Source of the DNA: Oxalobacteraceae bacterium UBA6704
GTDB lineage: Bacteria; Pseudomonadota; Gammaproteobacteria; Burkholderiales; Burkholderiaceae_D
Direction of reading: 5' to 3'
Length of the DNA stretch: 64,000 bases
NCBI GenBank assembly: GCA_002454505.1
Contig: DKJA01000053.1
Location: forward strand, 69,764 to 133,763
The number at the start of each line of letters is the position of its first letter. The stretch's first letter is position 1. The notes below the pieces were generated by a model. It saw only the letters and a program-made list of their open reading frames with translations. It searched no databases and was not told the DNA's origin. A program made the translations under genes and the position numbers. This document shows, piece after piece, positions 8,095 through 16,383 of this stretch.

Positions 8095-8757
8095 ATGCCG
8101 GTCGCGACTTTGCTGTTCGCCAGTCTCCTTGTTGCTTTTCCCGTTTCCGCTTCCGCTGCCACCGTGCGCCCCGACGTGCCGCCTGTGCCGGGGCTCTGTT
8201 CCGCTCCCGTGCCGGCCGACCAGGACACGCCGGGCTGCTACCAGACCGGCCAGCTCGACCTCCCCGACGCGCCTGCCGGGATTTTCTGGCACCTCCACCA
8301 GTTCGCCACGCCCGCCGCGGCAGCAGCGGAAGCGCTGAAGCACCGCTGGGCCACAGTCGCGCAGGCACATTCCCGCACCTGGCTGTATGTGCTGGGCACC
8401 GCCACGGAACGGATCGAAGGCGGCACCGCGCGTGCCGTCATCGGCCCGCTGCATCCGCCGGCCGGGCGCCTGACCGCGCATTTCGCCGAATCGGTTTTCC
8501 CGCCGGGGATGCAGACGCGCGTGCATTCCCATCCGGGGCCGGAAGCGTTCTACGTCGTCGAAGGCGAGCAGTGCATGGATGGCCCGACCGCACAGCGCCG
8601 GCTGCCGGCGGGCGCGTCCTACATTGTCGAGGGCGGCCCGCACCTGCAGGCGGCGCCCAAAGGCCGGCGCAACCTGGTGCTGATCCTGGCGCCTGCCGGC
8701 CAGCCTGCGATTGCGCCCGGCGGGGACTGGCAGCCGAGTGACTTCTGCAGCCGGTAA
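8095..8757 (+). CDS. Secreted cupin-domain protein
   Basis: 220 aa. Start at 8095, with GGAGG nine bases upstream, gives a clean signal peptide (MPVATLLFASLLVAFPVSASA). The C-terminal half carries a cupin barrel: RVHSHPGPEAFYVVEGEQC (about residues 140-160) supplies two His and a Glu of motif 1, and GASYIVEGGPHLQAAPKG resembles motif 2 with its His. It probably binds a metal in the periplasm; the substrate is unknown. No obvious operon partners. Confidence 0.75.
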   Translation: MPVATLLFASLLVAFPVSASAATVRPDVPPVPGLCSAPVPADQDTPGCYQTGQLDLPDAPAGIFWHLHQFATPAAAAAEALKHRWATVAQAHSRTWLYVLGTATERIEGGTARAVIGPLHPPAGRLTAHFAESVFPPGMQTRVHSHPGPEAFYVVEGEQCMDGPTAQRRLPAGASYIVEGGPHLQAAPKGRRNLVLILAPAGQPAIAPGGDWQPSDFCSR

Positions 8758-8775
8758 GTACACGGATTGCCGCGG

Positions 8776-9111
8776 TCAGCCCTCGGCCGGCAGTTCGCGA
8801 TACCACAGCGCATACGGCGTATTGGCCACCATGTGCCGGTTGAAATCCGGCGCGCCATCGTCCCACCATACCGGCCCGCGCTCGCCCAGCGCGTGCTTTG
8901 CCTCGTCCACATCCGCCCGCGCGCTGCGCTCTGCCGACGCGTCTCCCGCCTTCAGCGCCACGCCTACCCGCCGGCGCGCGTTCATCAGCTGCTTGACCAG
9001 CCGTTCTCTCTCGTCCGCCGCGAGGTCGGGATTGCTCATGCGCCAAAGCCGGCCTTTGACGACGAAGTAGCGGCCGTCCGGGGTGACGGGATATTGTCGA
9101 GGGGTGGACAT
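8776..9111 (-). CDS. Conserved hypothetical protein (111 aa)
   Basis: 111 aa starting MSTPRQYPVTPDGRYFVVKG. Notable features are the opening segment GRYFVVKGRLWRMSNPDL, a highly charged central helix (ADERERLVKQLMNARRRVG) and the C-terminal WWDDGAPDFNRHMVANTPYA. This composition matches a small cytoplasmic family often annotated only as hypothetical in proteobacteria. No signal peptide or metal motif. It converges with the cupin gene and has no visible operon partner. Confidence 0.7.
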   Translation of the reverse strand: MSTPRQYPVTPDGRYFVVKGRLWRMSNPDLAADERERLVKQLMNARRRVGVALKAGDASAERSARADVDEAKHALGERGPVWWDDGAPDFNRHMVANTPYALWYRELPAEG

Positions 9112-9205
9112 GGCGGGGACTATACCTGCTTCGGACGAAAGCGCTTGTCCCTGAGCCGTGACGGGAATTGCCATTCCAACCGGCGCTATCACGCCGCGCT
9201 TGCAT

Positions 9206-9248
9206 AACATAAAATTTACATTACAATAGTTAATGTAAATTTTATGTT
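9206..9248. promoter_or_regulatory. Perfect 18-bp inverted repeat before the XRE gene
   Basis: AACATAAAATTTACATTA (9206-9223) is repeated in exact inverse at 9231-9248 with spacer CAATAGT. It ends 10 bp before the XRE start codon, in otherwise GC-rich DNA. Each arm is itself nearly palindromic around AAATTT. The position is right for an autoregulatory operator overlapping the promoter; a hairpin in the leader RNA is the alternative. Confidence 0.6.
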
Positions 9249-9258
9249 CCCATCTTGA

Positions 9259-9579
9259 ATGAAACCACCACGTACATCCGCCGTCATCCCGTCTTTGGTC
9301 GCCGAACGCCTGGAAGTCTGGGGCAAGTGCATCCGGAAGCAGCGCGTGGCGCAGAACGTGACGGCGGCGGACCTGTGCCGACGGCTGGACATCTCCCGTC
9401 CGACGCTTGGCCGGATTGAGCGTGGCGAGGGCAGCGTGGCAGTGGCATTGTATCTGGCGGCATTTCACGTACTGGGCCTGCTGGCCATCGTCGCCCCTCG
9501 GCTGGATCTGGTCCTTTGGGAGCCGGTGCGCGAGGGTGCGCGTGCGACGCGGCCCCGCGACGACGTCGACTATTTCTGA
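9259..9579 (+). CDS. XRE-family regulator, orphan HipB-like antitoxin
   Basis: 106 aa. A helix-turn-helix of the XRE/HipB type spans about residues 20-75 (IRKQRVAQNVTAADLCRRLD, then ISRPTLGRIERGEGSV). Family members of this size, starting with a short basic tail, normally sit directly upstream of hipA kinase toxin genes. No hipA-like frame follows in the next 300 bp, so this is either an orphan antitoxin or a stand-alone regulator. There is no Shine-Dalgarno sequence before the ATG; translation may be leaderless or start-proximal, since the promoter dyad ends 10 bp away. Confidence 0.75.
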   Translation: MKPPRTSAVIPSLVAERLEVWGKCIRKQRVAQNVTAADLCRRLDISRPTLGRIERGEGSVAVALYLAAFHVLGLLAIVAPRLDLVLWEPVREGARATRPRDDVDYF

Positions 9580-9879
9580 ATCTTGACGATGCCTCGAGCG
9601 TCGGCACCGACAGGTGGACAACGGCGATCGAAAGTCTCGCCTGTTCACGTCATCATCTACGACCTTCGCTAACTTCCAATGACGGACACCCGCCCGACCG
9701 GCCGCGGCCTGCTGAACATCCTGAGCCGATAGGCGGTCGCCACGCCGATCAACCCCGTGAGTGATTGCCCGCAGGCGGTAGACCCTCGTCCGCCCAGCCG
9801 CTACCATGCCCCGCAGTGAACATCGATAACACCGGTGCGGGCCGCAGGCGAACGGGCGCGCCGCCGGCCCGGAGACACA
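9580..9879 (+). other. Gene-free stretch, possible toxin remnant
   Basis: No convincing gene. An open segment at 9590-9673 and a second in the same frame to 9732 sit where a hipA toxin would be expected and are interrupted by TAA; the translated text (RRSKVSPVHVIIYDLR) is too short to assign. The last 100 bp would hold the promoter of the following lyase gene. Confidence 0.3.
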
Positions 9880-12618
9880 ATGACTACTTGCCCTTCGCCC
9901 CGCCGGCGCTTCCTGCGTTCCGCCGCTGCCCTGCCGCTGTTGTCTGCCATTCCCGCCGTCTCGCGGAGCGCCACTGCGAACACCGGCGGCAAGCCGACGC
10001 CTGTCACGGACACCGTATTGCGCTGGCTGGACGGCAAGGCGCCGGCCCGCTTCGATGGCGCCACGCTGGGCGTGCCCTGGCCGCGCGGCACGCTGCGGCT
10101 GCCCGCCAGCCAGCAGCTGCAGTTCAACCTCGGTGGCGACGGCCCGGCGATGCAATCGTGGCCGCTGGCCTATTGGCCGGACGGCTCGCTGAAATGGACG
10201 GCACATGCGATCGCCGGCGGCACACCCGCCGGCAGCTGGCGGCTCGGTAAAGGCACATCGAAAGCGGGCACGGTGTCGGTGCGCCGGACCGCAGCCGACA
10301 TCGTCATCACCGCCGGCGACGTGGTGTGGCGCGTGCCCACCAGCGGCGAACATCTCGTTGCCAGCGCAACGCGGGCCGGCCGCGTCGCGCTGCAGGATCT
10401 GAAACTGGTCGCGCTGCGGCAGGACGGCCCGGAACCGGAGGAGGGTGGCAGCACTGCGCGCACGGCCTTCACCAGCAGGATCGGCAAGGTGACGGTCGAA
10501 CAGTCCGGCCCAGTGCGTGCCGTCGTCAAGATCGACGGCACGCACAGCGGCAATGACCGCGCATGGCTGCCGTTCTCCGTGCGGCTGTATTTTTATGCGG
10601 GCTCGGACAGCGTGCGCATCGTCCACTCGTTCGTGTTCGATGGCGAAGCAGCCAAGGACTTCATTTGCGGCCTGGGTGTCACGGCCAAGGTGCCGTTGAC
10701 GGATGCAACCTACGACCGCCACATCCGCTTTGCCGGCGAAGGCGTCGGCGTGTGGGGCGAAGCCGTGCGGCCCGTCACGGGCCTGCGCCGCGATCCCGGC
10801 CAGCCATACCGCGATGCGCAGGTGGCCGGCCAGGCGCTGCCTCCGCTGGCGAATATGGCGAAGCCCGTGCACGATGGCATGCGGTGGATTCCCGAATGGG
10901 GCGACTTTTCGCTGTCGCAGCTGACACCCGATGGCTTCACGCTGCGCAAGCGCACGCAAACGGGCCAGGCATGGATCGACGCGAATGCCGGCTCGCGTGC
11001 CAAGGGCCTGCTCTATGCAGGCGGCGCTGCCGGCGGTGTGGCTTTGGGCCTGAAGGACTTCTGGCAGCGCGCACCGGTGCGGCTGGACGTTCGCAACGCG
11101 GCCACGCCGATGGCCGACATCACCGCGTGGCTATGGTCGCCGTCGGCGCAGGCGATGGACATGCGCCCCTACCGCGCGGCCGGCGAAATGGACACGCACG
11201 CCGAGCAGATCGAAGGCCTGAACATCACCTACGAGGATTACGAGGAAGGCTGGGACTCGGCCACCGGCATCGCGCGCACGTCCGAGCTGCAGCTGTGGGT
11301 TCTGGGCGGCACGCCGTCGCACCAGGTTTTATCGGACATGGCGGAACAGGTGGCCAACCCGGCGCGGCTGGTGCTGGCGCCGCAGCGCATCCACCAGTGC
11401 GGCGTGTTCGGCGACTGGGATCCCGCCGCGGCAGGCAGTCCGGCGCGCAAGCTGATCGAAGACCGGCTCACGCTGCAGCTGGACCAGTACCTGCGCGAAG
11501 CGGAACAGCACCGCTGGTACGGCTTCTGGTCGTACGGCGACGTGATGCATGCCTACGATGCCGACCGCCACATGTGGCGCTACGATATCGGCGGCTACGC
11601 ATGGGACAACTCGGAGCTGTCCACCGACCTGTGGCTGTGGTACAGCTACCTGCGCACGGGCCGTGCCGACATCTTCCGCTTTGCCGAAGCGATGACGCGC
11701 CACACGGGCGAGGTGGATGTGTACCACCTGGGCCGCTTCAAAGGCTTCGGCACGCGGCACGGCGTGCAGCACTGGTCCGATTCGTCGAAGCAGCCGCGCA
11801 TCTCGAACGCGGCCTACCGCCGCATCTATTATTTCCTGACCGCCGACGAGCGCGTGGGCGACCTGATGCGCGAGCTGCTCGACTCCGACCGCGACCTGCA
11901 CAAGGTGGACATCTCGCGCAAGCTGGCCAGGGCGCCCGAACGGGAGTCCGCGCCGGGGCTGGTGAACGCATCGTTCGGCACCGTATGGGGTTCGCTCGTC
12001 GCGGCCTGGCTGGCGGAATGGGAACGCACCAACGATCCCAAGTGGCGCGACAAGATCGTCAACGGCATGCAGACCATCGGCGCCTTGAAGCGGGGCTGGT
12101 TCGCCTCCGGTGCACCGTACGATCACCGCACCGGCAAATTCTCGGGGCCGGGCGACAACGTGTCGATCTCGAACCTGAACGGCGTGTTCGGCGTGGTGGA
12201 GATGAACTCGGAGCTGCTGACGCTCGTCGATGTGCCGGCCTACCGCAAGACGTGGCTGCAGTACTGCCGCTACTACAACGCGCCGAAGGACGAGATCGTG
12301 GCGCTGCTGGGCCGCGATCCGGGCGGCCGCGGCATGGCCGACACCAACTCGCGGATGACGGCCTACGCCGCCTACCAGGAGCGCGATGGCGCGCTGGCCT
12401 TGCGGGCATGGCGCGAATTCTTCCAGTCGAACTGGCTGAAACCGGAAGGATCGACCGTGCGGCGCATCGGCGGCGCGGCCGTGCTGCGGCCCGTGGACGA
12501 ACTGCCCGGCATCAGCACCAACGGCTCCGCGCAATGGGGCCTGGCCGCCATCGCCCATCTCGCGCTGGGCGGCGACAGTCTCGACGAAGCGGCCCGTGCG
12601 GCGGGGCTGGTGCCATGA
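9880..12618 (+). CDS. Tat-exported exo-rhamnogalacturonan lyase-like protein
   Basis: 912 aa. The N-terminus is a twin-arginine signal (SPRRRFLRSAAALPLLSAIP), so export is probably folded through Tat. The mature part matches the large three-domain family related to Penicillium exo-rhamnogalacturonan lyase (PL26 / PcRGLX domains): WPLAYWPDGSLKWTAHAI near residue 100, DRAWLPFSVRLYFYAGSDSV near 225, VFGDWD near 510 and a helical toroid rich in Trp/Tyr (RYDIGGYAWDNSE). Members are often labelled only as Tat-signal proteins. It overlaps the next gene by 4 bp (ATGA), so the two are translationally coupled. Substrate assignment to rhamnogalacturonan is by family only. Confidence 0.75.
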   Translation: MTTCPSPRRRFLRSAAALPLLSAIPAVSRSATANTGGKPTPVTDTVLRWLDGKAPARFDGATLGVPWPRGTLRLPASQQLQFNLGGDGPAMQSWPLAYWPDGSLKWTAHAIAGGTPAGSWRLGKGTSKAGTVSVRRTAADIVITAGDVVWRVPTSGEHLVASATRAGRVALQDLKLVALRQDGPEPEEGGSTARTAFTSRIGKVTVEQSGPVRAVVKIDGTHSGNDRAWLPFSVRLYFYAGSDSVRIVHSFVFDGEAAKDFICGLGVTAKVPLTDATYDRHIRFAGEGVGVWGEAVRPVTGLRRDPGQPYRDAQVAGQALPPLANMAKPVHDGMRWIPEWGDFSLSQLTPDGFTLRKRTQTGQAWIDANAGSRAKGLLYAGGAAGGVALGLKDFWQRAPVRLDVRNAATPMADITAWLWSPSAQAMDMRPYRAAGEMDTHAEQIEGLNITYEDYEEGWDSATGIARTSELQLWVLGGTPSHQVLSDMAEQVANPARLVLAPQRIHQCGVFGDWDPAAAGSPARKLIEDRLTLQLDQYLREAEQHRWYGFWSYGDVMHAYDADRHMWRYDIGGYAWDNSELSTDLWLWYSYLRTGRADIFRFAEAMTRHTGEVDVYHLGRFKGFGTRHGVQHWSDSSKQPRISNAAYRRIYYFLTADERVGDLMRELLDSDRDLHKVDISRKLARAPERESAPGLVNASFGTVWGSLVAAWLAEWERTNDPKWRDKIVNGMQTIGALKRGWFASGAPYDHRTGKFSGPGDNVSISNLNGVFGVVEMNSELLTLVDVPAYRKTWLQYCRYYNAPKDEIVALLGRDPGGRGMADTNSRMTAYAAYQERDGALALRAWREFFQSNWLKPEGSTVRRIGGAAVLRPVDELPGISTNGSAQWGLAAIAHLALGGDSLDEAARAAGLVP

Positions 12619-14456
12619 AGCGGTTCGTCGCCGCATTCCTGTTCTGCGTCGCCGCGATCGCCACGGCGCAGGACCTGCGCCCCGCGTTCCTCTTGACCGG
12701 CGCCGCATCCCGCGAAGGGCAGGACCTGTCCGGCCAGTGGACCTACTCGAAGGACCTGTACCGCACGGGCCTGAACGACATCAACGGCTGGGTCGCCAAG
12801 TCACGCATGCAGCGCTATCGCGACATCGACGTGGCGGCGCTGGAAGCGCGCGGCGGCACCGACTTCTTCGAGTTCGACATGGACCGCAGCGCGCAGATGA
12901 CGATCCCAGGCGCGTGGAACGCCGCCACGCCGGAGCTGCGCTACTACGATGGCCTGGTGTGGTTCCAGCGCAAGTTCACCGCTCGCCCGCCGCAGGGCGG
13001 CCGATCCTTCCTCCGCTTCGAAGCCGTCAACTACCGTGCCCACGTCTACCTGAACGGCAAGGAGGTGGGCAAGCACGAAGGCGGCTTCACGCCGTTCGTG
13101 CTGGAGGTGACCGAGGCACTGCGCACCGGCGACAACCGCCTCACCGTCGGCGTCGATTCCACGCACGATGCGCAATCGATCCCCACGTTCATCACGGACT
13201 GGGACCTGTATGGCGGCATCACGCGGCCCGTCCGCCTGGTCCACACGCCCGCCACCTTCATCGATGACGCGATGCTGACGCTGCAGCCGGATGGCTGCAT
13301 CGCCGGCGAGGTCGTGCTGCAAGGCGCCGCCGTCGCGGGACAGAAAATCACGGTGGCGATCGGCACGCTGGCGACGGCTGCCGCGACCACGGATGCGAAG
13401 GGACGCGCCACGTTTGCGATCCCGGCCCCGGCAACACTGGAGCGCTGGTCGCCGGAGCATCCGAAACTGTACGACGTGCGTTTCAGCGCTGCGGGCGACA
13501 CGGTGCGCGACCGCATCGGCCTGCGCACCATCGCCGTCAAGGGCAGCCAGATCCTGCTGAACGGGCAGCCCGTCTTCCTGCGCGGGATCTCGCTGCATGA
13601 AGAGGAATTCGGCGCCAACCCCGCCCGCAACATGACGGAGCAGGCAGCGCGCGCACTGCTCGGCGAAATCAAGCATGGCCTGCACGGGAACTATGTGCGG
13701 CTGTCGCACTACCCGCATTCGGAAACCACGATAAGACTGGCCGATGAAATGGGGCTGCTGGTGTGGAGCGAGATTCCCGTCTACTGGACGGTCGATTGGG
13801 AAAATCCCGAAGTGCTGCGCAAGGCGCTGGCCATGCAGGCGGAGACGATCTACCGCGACCGCAACCGCGCTTCGGTAGTGCTGTGGAGCGTGGGGAACGA
13901 GACGCCCGTGTCGGCTGCCCGCACCGCCTTTCATGGCGCGATGGCGGACAATGTGCGCGCCCTGGATCCCACGCGGCTGGTCACCGCCGCGTTGCTTGTG
14001 GAACGGCATAAAACCGATGGCGAAGACGTGACGGCGATTCGAGATCCGCTGGTGGACAAGCTCGACGTGCTGGCCGTGAACACCTATGCGGGCTGGTACG
14101 GCAACGACACGCTGGCCGCGCTGCCAGGCCTGCAATGGCAGGTGCCGGCGGACCGGCCGCTGATCCTGTCCGAATTCGGCGCCGACGCGCTGGCCGGCTA
14201 CCGTCACGACGGCATGAAGAAATTCACCGAGGAATACCAGGCAGCGTACTACCGCAGCACGCTGGCGATGGCCGAGAAAATTCCCACGCTGCGCGGGCTG
14301 TCGCCATGGATCCTGAAAGATTTCCGGTCGCCGCGCCGCGAGCACCCGGTGTTCCAGAACGGCTGGAACCGCAAGGGCCTTCTGTCCGAGACGGGCGTGC
14401 GCAAGGAAGCCTTTGGCGTGCTGGCCGACTACTACCGGCGCAAGGCCGACCGATAG
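12615..14456 (+). CDS. Glycoside hydrolase family 2 (beta-glucuronidase/galactosidase type)
   Basis: 613 aa with an N-terminal signal peptide (MKRFVAAFLFCVAAIATAQ). Domain order is GH2 sugar-binding jelly roll (about 20-220; YYDGLVWFQRKF, NYRAHVYLNGKEVGKHEGGF), Ig-like domain (about 225-310) and TIM barrel (about 315-600). The acid/base Glu is in WSVGNETP (about 433) and the nucleophile Glu in ILSEFGAD (about 524), both intact. It starts within the stop codon of the lyase gene, so the two enzymes probably act on the same plant polysaccharide in the periplasm, the GH2 removing a terminal uronic acid or galactose. Confidence 0.88.
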   Translation: MKRFVAAFLFCVAAIATAQDLRPAFLLTGAASREGQDLSGQWTYSKDLYRTGLNDINGWVAKSRMQRYRDIDVAALEARGGTDFFEFDMDRSAQMTIPGAWNAATPELRYYDGLVWFQRKFTARPPQGGRSFLRFEAVNYRAHVYLNGKEVGKHEGGFTPFVLEVTEALRTGDNRLTVGVDSTHDAQSIPTFITDWDLYGGITRPVRLVHTPATFIDDAMLTLQPDGCIAGEVVLQGAAVAGQKITVAIGTLATAAATTDAKGRATFAIPAPATLERWSPEHPKLYDVRFSAAGDTVRDRIGLRTIAVKGSQILLNGQPVFLRGISLHEEEFGANPARNMTEQAARALLGEIKHGLHGNYVRLSHYPHSETTIRLADEMGLLVWSEIPVYWTVDWENPEVLRKALAMQAETIYRDRNRASVVLWSVGNETPVSAARTAFHGAMADNVRALDPTRLVTAALLVERHKTDGEDVTAIRDPLVDKLDVLAVNTYAGWYGNDTLAALPGLQWQVPADRPLILSEFGADALAGYRHDGMKKFTEEYQAAYYRSTLAMAEKIPTLRGLSPWILKDFRSPRREHPVFQNGWNRKGLLSETGVRKEAFGVLADYYRRKADR

Positions 14457-14536
14457 CGGCCGCCAGCGCCGCCGGCCGTTCTCGGCTACGATAATGGGCT
14501 CGCCGCCGCCGCGGCCCATTGACGAAGAGAGCACCG

Positions 14537-15205
14537 ATGACGATCCCCCTGCCACAGCGCGACTACGCTGCCTTCCTGTTCGACATGGACGGCACCATCC
14601 TCACCTCGATCGCGGCGGCCGAACGCGTGTGGGGCAACTGGGCGCAGCGGCAGGGGCTCGACGTGGCGGCATTCCTGCCGACGATCCATGGCCTGCGCAG
14701 CGAAGAAACGATTCGGCGCCTGGCCTTGCCAGGCATCGATCCGGTGGCCGAAGCGCACCGCATCACGCTGGCCGAAATCGACGACACCACCGGCATCGAA
14801 GCCATTGCCGGCGCGGCCGCCTTCATCGCCAGCCTGCCGCCGGAGCGGTGGGCCATCGTCACGTCGGCACCGCGTGCGCTGGCGGAACGCCGCATCGCCG
14901 CGGCCGGCCTGCCGCTGCCCGCGATTCTCGTGTCGGCCGAAGACGTCCAGCGGGGCAAGCCGGCACCGGATTGCTTCCTGCTCGGCGCCCGCAAGCTGGG
15001 CGTGGCGCCGCAGGACTGCCTGGTGTTCGAGGACACGCTGGCCGGCCTGCAGGCGGCGGAAGAGGCGGGGATGGACCGCGTGGTGGTCACCGTCACGCAC
15101 CGGCACACGCTGGCGACGGCCGCCGCCGGCATCCACGATTACAGCGAGCTGCAGGCCGTGCCGGCGGCCGATGGACGGCTGCGGCTGCAGGCGCGGGCCG
15201 CATAA
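14537..15205 (+). CDS. HAD-superfamily (subfamily IA) sugar-phosphate phosphatase
   Basis: 222 aa. Motif I FLFDMDGTIL at residues 13-22, motif II IVTSAPRAL (Thr/Ser), Lys of motif III in QRGKPAPDCFLLGARKLG and motif IV VFEDTLAGLQAAEEAGM. The cap domain after motif I is the alpha-helical C1 type, as in YfbT/GPP-like phosphatases acting on sugar or polyol phosphates. It follows the GH2 gene by 80 bp on the same strand. ATG 14537 follows GAAGAGAG; the exact substrate cannot be told. Confidence 0.88.
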   Translation: MTIPLPQRDYAAFLFDMDGTILTSIAAAERVWGNWAQRQGLDVAAFLPTIHGLRSEETIRRLALPGIDPVAEAHRITLAEIDDTTGIEAIAGAAAFIASLPPERWAIVTSAPRALAERRIAAAGLPLPAILVSAEDVQRGKPAPDCFLLGARKLGVAPQDCLVFEDTLAGLQAAEEAGMDRVVVTVTHRHTLATAAAGIHDYSELQAVPAADGRLRLQARAA

Positions 15206-15254
15206 GGAAATTGAATGAGCGCGGCGCCGCGCCGTCCCGAACTACAATGACGGC

Positions 15255-15584
15255 ATGTCACGCAAAACTCCCATCTTCCCCGGTCCCCGCACGGCGCGCG
15301 GTGCCGTGCTCGCCGTGCTGCTGTCGGATGCCGACCAGGCGGGCGCCGAGCCGCTGCGCGGGCGCGTCACGCTGGCGGCCATCGTCCGCGCGCTGAAGCG
15401 CAAGTATCACTGGCCCATCGAAACGACGAGCTTCCCGTCCAACGACAGCGACGGCCGCGCCACGTGGGCCACGGTGTACAGCCTGCCGCCCGATGTCGTG
15501 GCCGCCGCCATCGAGAACGGCGGGCGGGACTGGCTCAAGGCCGGCAGTACGGGCCGCGAACCGCGCCAGCCTCATTCAGGATGA
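15255..15584 (+). CDS. Small winged-helix-like hypothetical protein
   Basis: 109 aa. The segment TARGAVLAVLLSDADQAGAE, then VTLAAIVRALKRKYHWPIET, followed by a variable loop and VYSLPPDVVAAAIENGG, follows the pattern of short phage-type winged helix proteins that end in a beta-hairpin (wing). The basic RALKRKYHW helix would contact DNA. It lies in a row of plus-strand genes and overlaps the extended start of the methyltransferase gene. Family assignment is tentative. Confidence 0.55.
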   Translation: MSRKTPIFPGPRTARGAVLAVLLSDADQAGAEPLRGRVTLAAIVRALKRKYHWPIETTSFPSNDSDGRATWATVYSLPPDVVAAAIENGGRDWLKAGSTGREPRQPHSG

Positions 15585-15595
15585 AAGGGTCGATC

Positions 15596-16351
15596 ATGAC
15601 CGCCTCCCGCATCGAAAATCACTTCACCACCGGCGCCGCCGACTACGCGGCCTACCGTCCGACCTACCCGCCCGAATTGGCCAACGCACTGGCGGCCATC
15701 AGTCCCGCCACCGCGCGCGCACTCGACTGCGGTTGCGGCACCGGGCAGTTGTCCGTGCTGCTGGCCGACCGTTTCGACGAAGTCGTGGCGACCGATGCCA
15801 GCGCCGCGCAGATCGCGCAGGCCGAGGCACACGAGCGCGTCACGTACCGTACCGCGTCCGCCGATGACAGCGGTCTGCCGGATCACAGCGTCGACCTGGT
15901 CACGGTCGCGCAGGCCGCGCACTGGTTCGACCTGGACAGGTTCTACGCCGAGGCGCGCCGCGTGGGGCGGCCCGGTGCCGTCGTCGCGCTGATTACCTAC
16001 GGCGTGCTGCACGTGGAAGGCGCCGTCGATTCCATCGTCCAGCGCTTTTATTACGACGTGATCGGCTCTTACTGGCCGGCCGAACGCCGGCACGTGGAGG
16101 ACGGTTATCGCAGCCTGCCGTTTCCGTTCCGCGAGCTGACGATGCCGGCGCTGACGATGGAAGCATCGTGGACGCTGGATGAACTGGTGGGCTATATCGG
16201 CACCTGGTCGGCGGTGAAGGCGGCGGCGAAGGCGCTGGATACCGATCCCGTGGCGTCGTTCGCCGGCGAACTGCGCGGCGCATGGGGCGATCCGGCCACG
16301 CGCCGCAAGGTGACGTGGCCGCTGTCGCTGCGTGTCGGCGCCGTCGCTTAG
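15596..16351 (+). CDS. Class I SAM-dependent methyltransferase
   Basis: 251 aa. Motif I is ALDCGCGTGQLSVLLA (about 42-57), motif II EVVATDAS and the post-motif VDLVTVAQAAHWFDL, typical of the Methyltransf_11/25 fold. The N-terminal NHFTTGAADYAAYRPTYPPE is the pattern seen in trans-aconitate-methyltransferase-like small-molecule enzymes. The C-terminal part (VKAAAKALDTDP) also matches that group. Start 15596 follows GAAAGGGT; an ATG at 15581, overlapping the previous stop, would add five residues. Confidence 0.88.
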   Translation: MTASRIENHFTTGAADYAAYRPTYPPELANALAAISPATARALDCGCGTGQLSVLLADRFDEVVATDASAAQIAQAEAHERVTYRTASADDSGLPDHSVDLVTVAQAAHWFDLDRFYAEARRVGRPGAVVALITYGVLHVEGAVDSIVQRFYYDVIGSYWPAERRHVEDGYRSLPFPFRELTMPALTMEASWTLDELVGYIGTWSAVKAAAKALDTDPVASFAGELRGAWGDPATRRKVTWPLSLRVGAVA

Positions 16352-16383
16352 GCTGTTACAGGCACCAGCGCCGACATGGATGC

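Noticed and set aside
9590..9732. A hipA toxin after the XRE gene
   Set aside because: Only two short segments separated by stop codons; no kinase motifs.
10563..12614. Plus-strand extension upstream of the GH2 start in the GH2 frame
   Set aside because: It overlaps the lyase gene in another frame; GH2 has its own signal peptide and an ATGA-coupled start at 12615.
15219..15232. GCGCGGCGCCGCGC palindrome as a terminator
   Set aside because: No T tract and short GC palindromes are expected at this base composition.
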